Assembly (NCBI GenBank): GCA_046496815.1
Contig: JAWOGN010000294.1
Coordinates: forward strand, 1-12,307
Source of the DNA: JAWOGN01 sp046496815
Lineage (GTDB): Bacteria; Desulfobacterota; DSM-4660; Desulfatiglandales; Desulfatiglandaceae
Length of the DNA stretch: 12,307 nucleotides
Direction: 5' to 3'
The position numbers and the translations under genes were made by a program. Shown piece by piece: positions 6,264 through 12,307 of this stretch. The notes beneath the pieces are model-generated. The model was not told the DNA's origin. It saw nothing but the letters and a program-made list of their open reading frames with translations, and did no database searches. How positions within the stretch are numbered: position 1 is the first letter of the stretch; each line of letters starts with the position of its first letter.

Positions 6264-7484
6264 TTGTACCATCAAGAAATTGTAAAACCACCCAAGGGCT
6301 ATGATCGGCGAAGCTTCGACGCTTGCGGCATTTCCGCGTTCATGAACGTGGATGGAAAAATGGAGTCCGGCGAAAAGATCGTAAAGATGATCACCACCAT
6401 GATGGACCGCGAGAACGGTCTCGGTGCCGGATTCGCCATCTATGGCATTTTTCCGGACCGTAAAGATTATTTCTGTTTCCAAATGCTTCTTGACGATGAA
6501 GAAGCAAAGCGCCGCGTTCGGGATTATCTCAGTCGCCATACCTTGATTGTAGACGAGGAACCGATCCCTACGCGCGAAACTCCCGCTGTCAGACAGCCCA
6601 TTCCCGTGCTGTGGCGGTTCTTCCTCTCCCCCCTTGAAGAGAAAAAGCGGGAACAGGATGCGTACGACTACATGATGCGGATCGTCATGTATATCAACGC
6701 TGAAATAGACGGCGCATTTTGTATGTCCTCCGGCAAAAACATGGCCGTGTTCAAAGGAAACGGCTGGTCCGGAGATGTCGCCCATTTCTACGCCATCGAT
6801 GAAATTCAATCCTATTTTTTCATGGCCCACTCCCGGTTTCCCACAAACACGCCGGGTTGGTGGGGCGGCGCACATCCCTTTAACTTGTTTGATCTCTCCA
6901 TCATACACAACGGGGAAATCACCTCTTACGGAACCAATAAGCGATATGTCGAGATGTTCGGTTACCGCTGCACCCTCATGACGGACTCCGAAGTCGTCAC
7001 TTACATCCTGGATCTGCTGATCCGGAGACAAAAATTGCCCCTTCAGGTCGCCTGTATGGCGGCAGCCCCGGCCTATCACAAAGTCATTGAATCTCACGAA
7101 GGCGAGAAACTCAGCTTCTGGAGACTGATCCGTGAAACCTATCGGCCCGCCATGATCAATGGTCCCTTTTCTATATGCGTAGGGATGAACGAGCCGACGC
7201 CGGCACTTCTGGGACTCACAGACAGGAAGAAACTCAGGCCCCTCATTGCAGCGACATCCCGGGGCGGTCGGAGCGTCTTTCTCAGCAGTGAAGAGTGCGC
7301 CGTTCGCATTATCGGGGAGGAAGTGGAACAGGTTTGGGCCCCCCTGGCCGGAAATCCGGTCATCGTCGAAAAAGGCAGCGGTATCGTCTCGAAGGGCGAA
7401 ACCCCTCCCCTGGCGGATCACCAAGTCAAGATGATACCCAAGGCGGCCCCTGAGGACTCAGCGTTGGAGCATCCTGTTTCATAA
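6264..7484 (+). CDS. Class II glutamine amidotransferase (GltB glutaminase part)
   Basis: The protein hydrolyses glutamine to release ammonia for a partner synthase. At 406 aa it is the separate glutaminase part of a dissected GltB. The catalytic Cys is C21 in DACGIS, so a 20-residue propeptide must be removed to free the N-terminal nucleophile, as in GltB. Other conserved motifs are HSRFPTNT (189-196), the oxyanion-hole HNGEIT (215-220) and TDSEV (240-244), so the glutaminase looks active. The start is TTG, with GAGG 9 nt upstream. An in-frame TGA (the stop of the preceding gene) blocks any longer start, and the next Met lies beyond the catalytic Cys. The FMN synthase gene follows after 45 nt. 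Related amidotransferases occur in N-methylglutamate synthase (MgsA) and GlxB, so the amine acceptor could differ from 2-oxoglutarate. Confidence 0.9.
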   Translation: MYHQEIVKPPKGYDRRSFDACGISAFMNVDGKMESGEKIVKMITTMMDRENGLGAGFAIYGIFPDRKDYFCFQMLLDDEEAKRRVRDYLSRHTLIVDEEPIPTRETPAVRQPIPVLWRFFLSPLEEKKREQDAYDYMMRIVMYINAEIDGAFCMSSGKNMAVFKGNGWSGDVAHFYAIDEIQSYFFMAHSRFPTNTPGWWGGAHPFNLFDLSIIHNGEITSYGTNKRYVEMFGYRCTLMTDSEVVTYILDLLIRRQKLPLQVACMAAAPAYHKVIESHEGEKLSFWRLIRETYRPAMINGPFSICVGMNEPTPALLGLTDRKKLRPLIAATSRGGRSVFLSSEECAVRIIGEEVEQVWAPLAGNPVIVEKGSGIVSKGETPPLADHQVKMIPKAAPEDSALEHPVS

Positions 7485-7529
7485 AGAGAGACAGAGCAAC
7501 GCCCATTCAAATCAGAAGGAATTCCATCT

Positions 7530-9041
7530 ATGCACGTAAGGCTCAAAACCGCCCCGCGTTTTAAAGTACGGATCTCCCGTGAGGTGTGCCGCCATTGCGA
7601 GCGATGCACTGTAAATTGCACATTCGGCGTGCTGTCCCATAATGGCACGGAAATCGTTGCGGAGCATGACAAATGTGTTGCCTGTCAGCGCTGTGCCATC
7701 ATGTGTCCGCAACACGCCATCAGCATAATCCCCGGGGATATTCACTATGCACCCCATTCCACCTTCAATGACCGCCAGCGCATGATCATCTATGAGCAAG
7801 CATCCAGCGGCGGTGTACTCTTAAGTGGTATGGGCACGGACCTTCCGTACATGTCCATATTCGACGATCTTCTGCTGGATGCATGCCAGGTCACCAACCC
7901 CTCGATCGATCCCTTGAGGGAACCTGTGGAGACGCTGACCTATATCGGTCGCAAACCCAGGTCACTCCGGGTGTCGGAGGCAAACGGCACGTTCATTGTT
8001 GAAAAAGAAACCTTTCCGCATGTGGTTTTGCAGACGCCCATCACAGTGGGGCATATGTCTCTGGGCTCGATCAGTTACCCCGCCATGACGGCCATCTTAC
8101 GCGCATGCAAGGAAGTGGGGATAATGGCGGGAACCGGAGAGGGCGGTCTTCACCCGGATTTCTATCAATACGGCAATTATGTAAACAGCGAAGTGGCGAG
8201 CGGTCGGTTCGGGGTGGAGCCGAAGTACCTGAAAAATGTCGCCGCATTGGAGATCAAAATCGGTCAGGGCGCAAAGCCCGGCCATGGCGGACACCTTCCC
8301 GGTGAAAAAGTGAATAAATTGATCGCCGAGACCCGAATGATTCCTGTGGGTACGGACGCCCTGTCCCCTTACCCGCACCACGACATTTATTCGATCGAAG
8401 ATCTGCAGCAACTCATCGGCGCACTGAAAGAGGCATCGAGATATAAAGTCCCCGTCGGCGTTAAGATTGCGGCCGTTCACAACAGCGCACCCATCGCTTC
8501 GGGCATCGTGAGAGCCGGGGCGGATTTTGTGACCCTGGACGGTTTCAAGGGGGGGACGGGGGCCTCCCCGCGCGTCATCCGAGATCATGCCGGAATTCCC
8601 ATCGAGACGGCGGTGGCATCGGTGGATCAGCGCTTACGCGAGGAGGGGATCCGACATCAGGCCTCCATCATTGCAGGGGGTGGCATCCGATATGCGGCCG
8701 ATATCCTCAAAATCATTGCATTGGGCGCGGATGCCGTGATGCTGGGTCAGGCGGTGTTGATCGCCATGGGGTGTCGCGTCTGCCAGCAATGTCACCGGGG
8801 GCTCTGCCCATGGGGAATCGCCACCCAGGAACCGAACCTTGTCAGTCGTCTGGACACCGACATTTCCACGCAGCGGCTTGTCAATCTCTTCAAGGCCTGG
8901 ACGGAGGAGATCAAGGAAATTCTGGGTGCACTGGGGATTGATTCCATCGAAAGTCTGGTGGGGAATAGGGACCGGCTTCGTTACATCGGTGCCAATCCCA
9001 AAATCGCCGAGATTCTTGATGTCAAACACGTGGGGGAATAG
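7530..9041 (+). CDS. gltB: Archaeal-type glutamate synthase core (2[4Fe-4S] ferredoxin + FMN synthase domain)
   Basis: In the usual reaction, ammonia from the glutaminase partner is added to 2-oxoglutarate and the imine is reduced by FMN to give glutamate. The 503-aa protein begins with a 2[4Fe-4S] ferredoxin domain: C20xxC23xxC26xxxC30 and C49xxC52xxC55xxxC59P. The FMN TIM-barrel follows (about 130-480), with QGAKPGHGGHLPG (246-258), KIAAVHN (312-318), GGTGASP (341-347) and IAGGGIR (381-387). The cluster site contains C415, C421 and C426 with the spacing of the [3Fe-4S] ligands of large GltB, plus an extra C418. The ATG has AAGGAA about 10 nt upstream. Methanogen GltB proteins share this layout. 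The built-in ferredoxin replaces the need for a fused GltD. MgsC and GlxD relatives keep other substrates possible. Confidence 0.93.
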   Translation: MHVRLKTAPRFKVRISREVCRHCERCTVNCTFGVLSHNGTEIVAEHDKCVACQRCAIMCPQHAISIIPGDIHYAPHSTFNDRQRMIIYEQASSGGVLLSGMGTDLPYMSIFDDLLLDACQVTNPSIDPLREPVETLTYIGRKPRSLRVSEANGTFIVEKETFPHVVLQTPITVGHMSLGSISYPAMTAILRACKEVGIMAGTGEGGLHPDFYQYGNYVNSEVASGRFGVEPKYLKNVAALEIKIGQGAKPGHGGHLPGEKVNKLIAETRMIPVGTDALSPYPHHDIYSIEDLQQLIGALKEASRYKVPVGVKIAAVHNSAPIASGIVRAGADFVTLDGFKGGTGASPRVIRDHAGIPIETAVASVDQRLREEGIRHQASIIAGGGIRYAADILKIIALGADAVMLGQAVLIAMGCRVCQQCHRGLCPWGIATQEPNLVSRLDTDISTQRLVNLFKAWTEEIKEILGALGIDSIESLVGNRDRLRYIGANPKIAEILDVKHVGE

Positions 9042-9099
9042 CTGAAAGCGTCTGAATGTTCATGCGTTGCGGGCTTTGTTATGGAGGCAATGAAAGCGA

Positions 9100-9912
9100 T
9101 TGTCGTCACAGATTAAGAAAATAAGTGAAACCGAGGTTGCAATCGATGCCGCGCGAAACGGCAGCCCGTTACCCTACAGGCAGCTGAATGCGCTGATCCA
9201 TGAGATGCATGATGAGGGGTTCGAAGTCATTCATGTAAAAAATGTTTATGGTCAACGCTTTATTTGTGCCGGTATGGAAGGAAATCCGACGGTCAACATA
9301 TACGGGACGCCCGGCAATGATCTTGGCGTATTCATGGAAGGTCCGACCATCAATGTATATGGCAGTGCCGAGGACCAGGCGGGAAACACCATGAATGGGG
9401 GTAAAATCATTATCCATGGCAATGCCTGGGACGTCACGGGCCTGGCGGCGCGGGGAGGATCGATTTTTGTCAAAGGGAATGGCGGATACAGAATCGGCAT
9501 TCACATGAAAGAATATAAATCCAAGCGGCCGGTCATTGTTTACGGGGGCGTAGCCAAGGAGTTCTTCGGAGAATACATGGCCGGGGGGCTTCTCATGGCC
9601 CTGGGCCTTGAGGAGGATAAGGGGCGGTGGCGAGACAATACCGAACATCCCGTGGTTGGAGAAAGCTTGGCAACAGGCATTCACGGCGGCGTGATCTTCA
9701 TCCGAGGCCGGGTTGATGTCAAGTCCCTCGGGGTCGGGGCCACCATCAGCGAGATAACTTCCAAGGACAAACGAATCCTCGATACAGCCATCCAGGAGTT
9801 CTGTAAGCATTTCGGTGCGCCGGAGCACCTCGTTTATCAAAAGCAATTCACCAAAATCATGGCCGGTTCTGCCCGACCCTTTGCCGGCTTCTACAGTTCG
9901 AATCCCATCTAG
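9100..9912 (+). CDS. GXGXG beta-helix protein (GltB C-terminal domain homologue)
   Basis: This 270-aa protein is the separate C-terminal domain of GltB, a right-handed beta helix also seen in FwdC/FmdC and MgsB. It shows several turns with the G-xx-G-xxx-G pattern: GTPGNDLGVFMEG (69-81), GSAEDQAGNTMNG (88-100), GNAWDVTGLAARG (107-119), and GNGGYRIG (126-133). In GltB this domain is structural and helps link the ammonia tunnel to the FMN site. It is the last gene of the operon, 58 nt after the synthase. No ATG is available in frame near the start, because a TGA lies at 9091-9093. TTG at 9100, with GGAGG 12 nt upstream, is the best start. An 8-codon ATG frame at 9090-9116 overlaps it in another frame. 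Confidence 0.92.
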   Translation: MSSQIKKISETEVAIDAARNGSPLPYRQLNALIHEMHDEGFEVIHVKNVYGQRFICAGMEGNPTVNIYGTPGNDLGVFMEGPTINVYGSAEDQAGNTMNGGKIIIHGNAWDVTGLAARGGSIFVKGNGGYRIGIHMKEYKSKRPVIVYGGVAKEFFGEYMAGGLLMALGLEEDKGRWRDNTEHPVVGESLATGIHGGVIFIRGRVDVKSLGVGATISEITSKDKRILDTAIQEFCKHFGAPEHLVYQKQFTKIMAGSARPFAGFYSSNPI

Positions 9913-9947
9913 AACGCCTTTGACTTAGAAACTCGGCCCACAATAAA

Positions 9948-9975
9948 CCGCCCGGGTGCATCACCATTTGGGCGG
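9948..9975. other. Compound hairpin after the gltB operon
   Basis: An outer stem CCGCCC/GGGCGG (9948-9953 with 9970-9975) encloses an inner GGTG/CACC stem with a CAT loop. The plus strand has no T-run after it. The minus-strand reading has TTTATT after it, but no minus-strand gene ends here. It may act as an mRNA 3'-end stabiliser or a weak terminator for the operon. Confidence 0.4.
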
Positions 9976-10190
9976 GACACACGGTCGGTACGACTGGATC
10001 CGATTGCAGGAAACATCCCTTCCCACCTAAAACCCATTTTGATTGGAACTTCCGGCCGGAACCGATCTTGAGAAAATGCAAAAGAAAGAAAAAAATAAAA
10101 AAACCTGCCCATAGCCCCGGCCCAGTCAATATCTCTTAAAATTCATTCATGCCGCCTGACTCCTCCCGTTTAGGCTGGAAAAACCAATTT

Positions 10191-10211
10191 GACTTAAAAA
10201 GTCATTTTTTT
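10191..10211 (+). terminator. Short hairpin with T-run, possible terminator
   Basis: A 5-bp stem GACTT/AAGTC with a 3-nt A loop (10191-10203) is followed by A and seven T residues (10205-10211). The stem is short and AT-rich, so it is weak, but it is the only stem plus T-tract downstream of the operon on the plus strand. The gap 9913-10388 also holds a 12-bp palindrome TTCCGGCCGGAA (10050-10061) and a purine-rich run near 10073-10110. I see no gene in it. Confidence 0.4.
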
Positions 10212-10220
10212 ATTGATTTG

Positions 10221-10268
10221 ATACGAAATAATGTATATAAAAAATTAGGTATATATATCATTTCGTAT
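10221..10268. repeat. 19-bp inverted repeat (candidate operator) upstream of the kinase
   Basis: Arms at 10221-10239 and 10250-10268 match at 17 of 19 positions, beginning with ATACGAAAT and flanked by AT-rich turns, around a 10-nt spacer. Very low GC contrasts with the surrounding DNA. The arms carry no T-run downstream, so this is not a terminator. It lies about 85 nt before the predicted kinase promoter. A dimeric regulator site is one reading, with the MerR-type protein at the window end as a possible but untested partner. Confidence 0.7.
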
Positions 10269-10328
10269 ATATGTCGTCCATCAAGATCAGTACTGATGAC
10301 TCTCAGTTTAAGTGGTTTCTGGATATTT

Positions 10329-10358
10329 TCGATTTAGAACATTTCATAACTGTATAAT
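10329..10358 (+). promoter_or_regulatory. Predicted promoter of the two-component genes
   Basis: A perfect -10 hexamer TATAAT (10353-10358) is preceded at 18 nt by the weak -35 candidate TCGATT (10329-10334). The start site would fall near 10365, leaving a leader of about 24 nt that just includes the GGGGAG ribosome site. The poor -35 suggests activator help or a modest promoter. Confidence 0.5.
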
Positions 10359-10388
10359 TCCTCGAAAGGGACCGGGGAGCATTGATCA

Positions 10389-11525
10389 ATGGATAACGCA
10401 GGTAGCCAAAGCACAGTCGGGAGCTCCTATCACACGGGAAAAAAAACGACACATGAACCGATGAATCGGCCTCACAGCAGTTTTATTGTTGATGGATTAG
10501 GATTCAAAAGCATTATCGATCTTCTGCCGTGCTACCTCTCCATCCAAGACCGCTCCATGCATATTCTTTTTGCCAATCAAACTTTCAAATATGATTTCGG
10601 TGAAGGCATCGGTAATTTGTGTCACAAGGTTTATAAAGGGAGCCCTGAAAAATGCGAAACCTGCCCGGTACAAAAAACCTTTGATGACAAGAAGGTTCAT
10701 ATCAGTGAAGAGAGGGTCCGGTTGTCTAACGGCCAGATGGCGGATATGATTGTTTACTCCTCCCCCATAGAAGATTCCTCAGGCAATGTCATAGCGGTCA
10801 TCGAGATGTCCACCAACATCACGAAAGTAAAGGAGATGCAAAAGGAACTGAAGAATTTAGGCCAGTCCATAGCGATCCTGTCTCATGACATCAAGAATAT
10901 CCTGGAGGGCTTGCAGGGAGGCGCCTATGTGGTGGATGAAGGACTAAACGACGGGAACATGGAACTGGCGACCAGAGGCTGGGAAATCGTCAAAAGGAAT
11001 ATCGATGAAATCACCACAGTTGCACAGAACATTCTCTATTCATCCAAGAAAAGAGATCTCAATTATCAGAAGACTTCTCTTAATGAAGTCATTGTGGATG
11101 TGATAAATCTGTTTCAGCAAAAAGCCAAGGCCATGAATATAAAACTGGAATATAAGACAAACACCGCTTTACCTCGCATTAGCCTGGATCCTTTGAGCAT
11201 CCGGAGAATGTTGGAGAACTTCATATGGAACGCCCTGGAAGCATGCAAAAAGGATGAAGGAAAACAGGATCATGCCGTGATTGTGAGTGCGGACTTTCAT
11301 GACAGATTTCATCTCAAGTTTGAAGTGGAGGACAATGGTGTGGGAATGGATGAAAAGACGAGGGCAAGCATCTTCAATGAATTCTATTCCACTAAGGGGA
11401 GCGAGGGGACAGGTCTGGGGCTGTTAGTGGCGGATGGAATCATAAAGGAGCATGGCGGACGGGTGGAGGTCTTCTCAAACCCCGGCAAAGGAACTATTTT
11501 CAGGGTCATATTTAGAATAAATTAA
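10389..11525 (+). CDS. Cytosolic PAS-domain sensor histidine kinase with a Cys cluster
   Basis: This 378-aa kinase autophosphorylates on His and should pass the phosphate to a response regulator. After a disordered N-terminus, a PAS-like domain (about 40-145) carries C78-H79, C89 and C92 in LCHKVYKG...KCETCPV, which could bind metal or sense redox state. The helical segment following has the H box SHDIKN with H166. The ATPase domain has an N box at NFIWNALEA (277-285), DNGVGM (315-320), FNEFYSTKG (329-337) and GTGLGL (340-345), so all catalytic parts are present. No transmembrane segment or signal peptide is seen, so it senses an internal cue. The ATG has GGGGAG 9 nt upstream. The receiver gene follows after 49 nt, making a likely cognate pair. 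Confidence 0.94.
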   Translation: MDNAGSQSTVGSSYHTGKKTTHEPMNRPHSSFIVDGLGFKSIIDLLPCYLSIQDRSMHILFANQTFKYDFGEGIGNLCHKVYKGSPEKCETCPVQKTFDDKKVHISEERVRLSNGQMADMIVYSSPIEDSSGNVIAVIEMSTNITKVKEMQKELKNLGQSIAILSHDIKNILEGLQGGAYVVDEGLNDGNMELATRGWEIVKRNIDEITTVAQNILYSSKKRDLNYQKTSLNEVIVDVINLFQQKAKAMNIKLEYKTNTALPRISLDPLSIRRMLENFIWNALEACKKDEGKQDHAVIVSADFHDRFHLKFEVEDNGVGMDEKTRASIFNEFYSTKGSEGTGLGLLVADGIIKEHGGRVEVFSNPGKGTIFRVIFRIN

Positions 11526-11574
11526 ATGCTCAATGTGGGATTGTTTATAACTGCTGATAGACAAGGAGGGCAAA

Positions 11575-12024
11575 ATGGAGCATCTTTCAAAAATCCTCAT
11601 CATAGATGATAACCCGGATTACCTTTTCACAATGGCGACGTTTTTGAAAAGAAATGGATTTGAGACATTGACTGCAGAGGATGGTCAAAAAGGAATTGAT
11701 ATCATCGAAAAAGAGCGTCCTGATCTCATTCTCCTGGATGTCATGATGGAGAGCACTTACTCTGGACTTGATGTGTGTAAAAGGGTACGTGTGAATCCGG
11801 ATCTAAAAGACACACCGATTATTGGGATATCCGGAATGGGGGACGAACTGGGCGTCCGGCTTGAAAAATGGGGAGATGAGGACTATTTTAACGTGAATGA
11901 GTTTTTTGATAAACCGGTGGACAAGGAAAGGCTTCTTTCAAAAATTAGGGATCTGCTGGAAGAGGGCCTCATCAAAAAGGGTAAAGCTGTTCGAATAGGA
12001 GGCAAGCTTTACATGAAAAAATAG
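11575..12024 (+). CDS. Single-domain response regulator (CheY-like receiver)
   Basis: This 149-aa protein is one receiver domain. It has the acidic pair D11-D12, the phospho-acceptor D55 in LLDVMM, the switch residue S86 in GISGM, and the lysine K113 in FDKPV. No DNA-binding or enzymatic output domain follows, only a basic tail (about 130-149, GKAVRIGGKLYMKK). It must act by protein-protein contact or as a phosphorelay intermediate. The stretch between S86 and K113 is slightly longer than in standard receivers. AGGAGG lies about 8 nt before the ATG. It is directly downstream of the PAS kinase and presumably its partner. The final target is not evident. Confidence 0.94.
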   Translation: MEHLSKILIIDDNPDYLFTMATFLKRNGFETLTAEDGQKGIDIIEKERPDLILLDVMMESTYSGLDVCKRVRVNPDLKDTPIIGISGMGDELGVRLEKWGDEDYFNVNEFFDKPVDKERLLSKIRDLLEEGLIKKGKAVRIGGKLYMKK

Positions 12025-12038
12025 TCACATTTCACAAG

Positions 12039-12091
12039 CCAAAATAATTCTAAAAACAACTATTTGATTTAATTGTAAAATTTTATTTTGG
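12039..12091. other. AT-rich inverted repeat between the receiver and MerR genes
   Basis: CCAAAATAA (12039-12047) is matched by TTATTTTGG (12083-12091) around a long AT-rich loop. It lies between two plus-strand genes. It could be a weak terminator for the receiver gene or an operator near the regulator start. The AT-richness raises the chance that it is accidental. Confidence 0.35.
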
Positions 12092-12133
12092 AATTTCGGT
12101 TTTTCTTAAATCCAGCATTTTTAGGGGTGACGA

Positions 12134-12307
12134 TTGCATTACACACTCCAAAAAAACCAAGAAGCGCGCGAATCACTCGGCTATTCCATTGGGACAGTAT
12201 CCAGAGTTGTTGATCTGTCCCAAAAGACCATACGGGATTATGAAAAAATCGGGCTGATCATGCCCAAAAGAGAGGCTCGAACAAATAACAGGATCTACTC
12301 AGATTTT
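12134..12307 (+). CDS. MerR/HspR-family transcriptional regulator (N-terminal part, runs off the window)
   Basis: Fifty-eight codons are visible. After a 16-residue extension comes a MerR winged helix: GYSIGTVSRVVDLSQKTIR (16-34), then DYEKIGLIMPKRE (35-47) and the wing residues TNNRIYSDF (50-58). The RxYEKIGL/NRIYSDFD-like pattern is close to HspR, a repressor of chaperone genes, but the effector domain is cut off, so the subclass is open. The start is TTG at 12134 with AGGGG 6 nt upstream. An in-frame TGA at 12128-12130 excludes a longer start. It may be an independent unit, since 109 nt separate it from the receiver gene. Confidence 0.88.
   Translation, partial: MHYTLQKNQEARESLGYSIGTVSRVVDLSQKTIRDYEKIGLIMPKREARTNNRIYSDF

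Noticed and set aside
6228..7424. Long 398-codon minus-strand open frame opposite the amidotransferase gene.
   Set aside because: It is a mirror frame of a clear gene with all catalytic motifs on the plus strand, and its translation shows no family features.
10073..10110. A-rich run near 10073-10110 considered as a minus-strand terminator T-tract.
   Set aside because: No good stem precedes it on the minus strand and no minus-strand gene ends there.

Overview
The window reads as a chromosomal segment of a strictly anaerobic, moderately GC-rich bacterium, most likely from the Desulfobacterota (sulfate-reducer-like deltaproteobacteria). This is an inference from gene content: a selenocysteine elongation factor, XdhC/YqeC-type molybdenum hydroxylase maturation proteins, a heterodisulfide-reductase-like iron-sulfur protein, an archaeal-type split glutamate synthase, and a PAS kinase with a Cys cluster. 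TTG starts are common: three of the eleven genes begin with TTG.

Region 1 (1-632). A complete tRNA-Asn(GUU) gene lies on the minus strand with its own intrinsic terminator. Upstream of it, in its likely leader, is a tandem array of about four 64-bp units. Each unit repeats the 5' half of that tRNA, but the anticodon stem is replaced by a 7-bp hairpin. A good sigma70-type promoter for the divergent selB gene follows.

Region 2 (633-4422). selB, yqeC and xdhC lie on the plus strand. They are tightly packed (20-nt gap, then a 4-nt ATGA overlap) and probably co-transcribed. SelB delivers Sec-tRNA. YqeC and XdhC are maturation factors for molybdenum hydroxylases, and YqeC belongs to the selenium-dependent type. 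The cluster therefore joins two uses of selenium.

Region 3 (4423-9912). After a 455-nt gap with a well-formed promoter and a long leader comes a four-gene operon. It encodes an HdrB-HdrC fusion (HdrB part first), a class II glutamine amidotransferase, an FMN/Fe-S glutamate synthase core with an N-terminal 2[4Fe-4S] ferredoxin, and a GXGXG beta-helix protein. The last three together make one dissected GltB. No GltD is present, so the Hdr-like protein is the obvious candidate redox partner. This is the most interesting metabolic unit of the window.

Region 4 (9913-12307). A 476-nt non-coding stretch holds several hairpins, including a 19-bp near-perfect inverted repeat. It is followed by a cytosolic PAS sensor histidine kinase, a single-domain response regulator, and the first 58 codons of a MerR/HspR-type regulator that runs off the window end.

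No transposase, integrase, CRISPR array or rRNA was seen.
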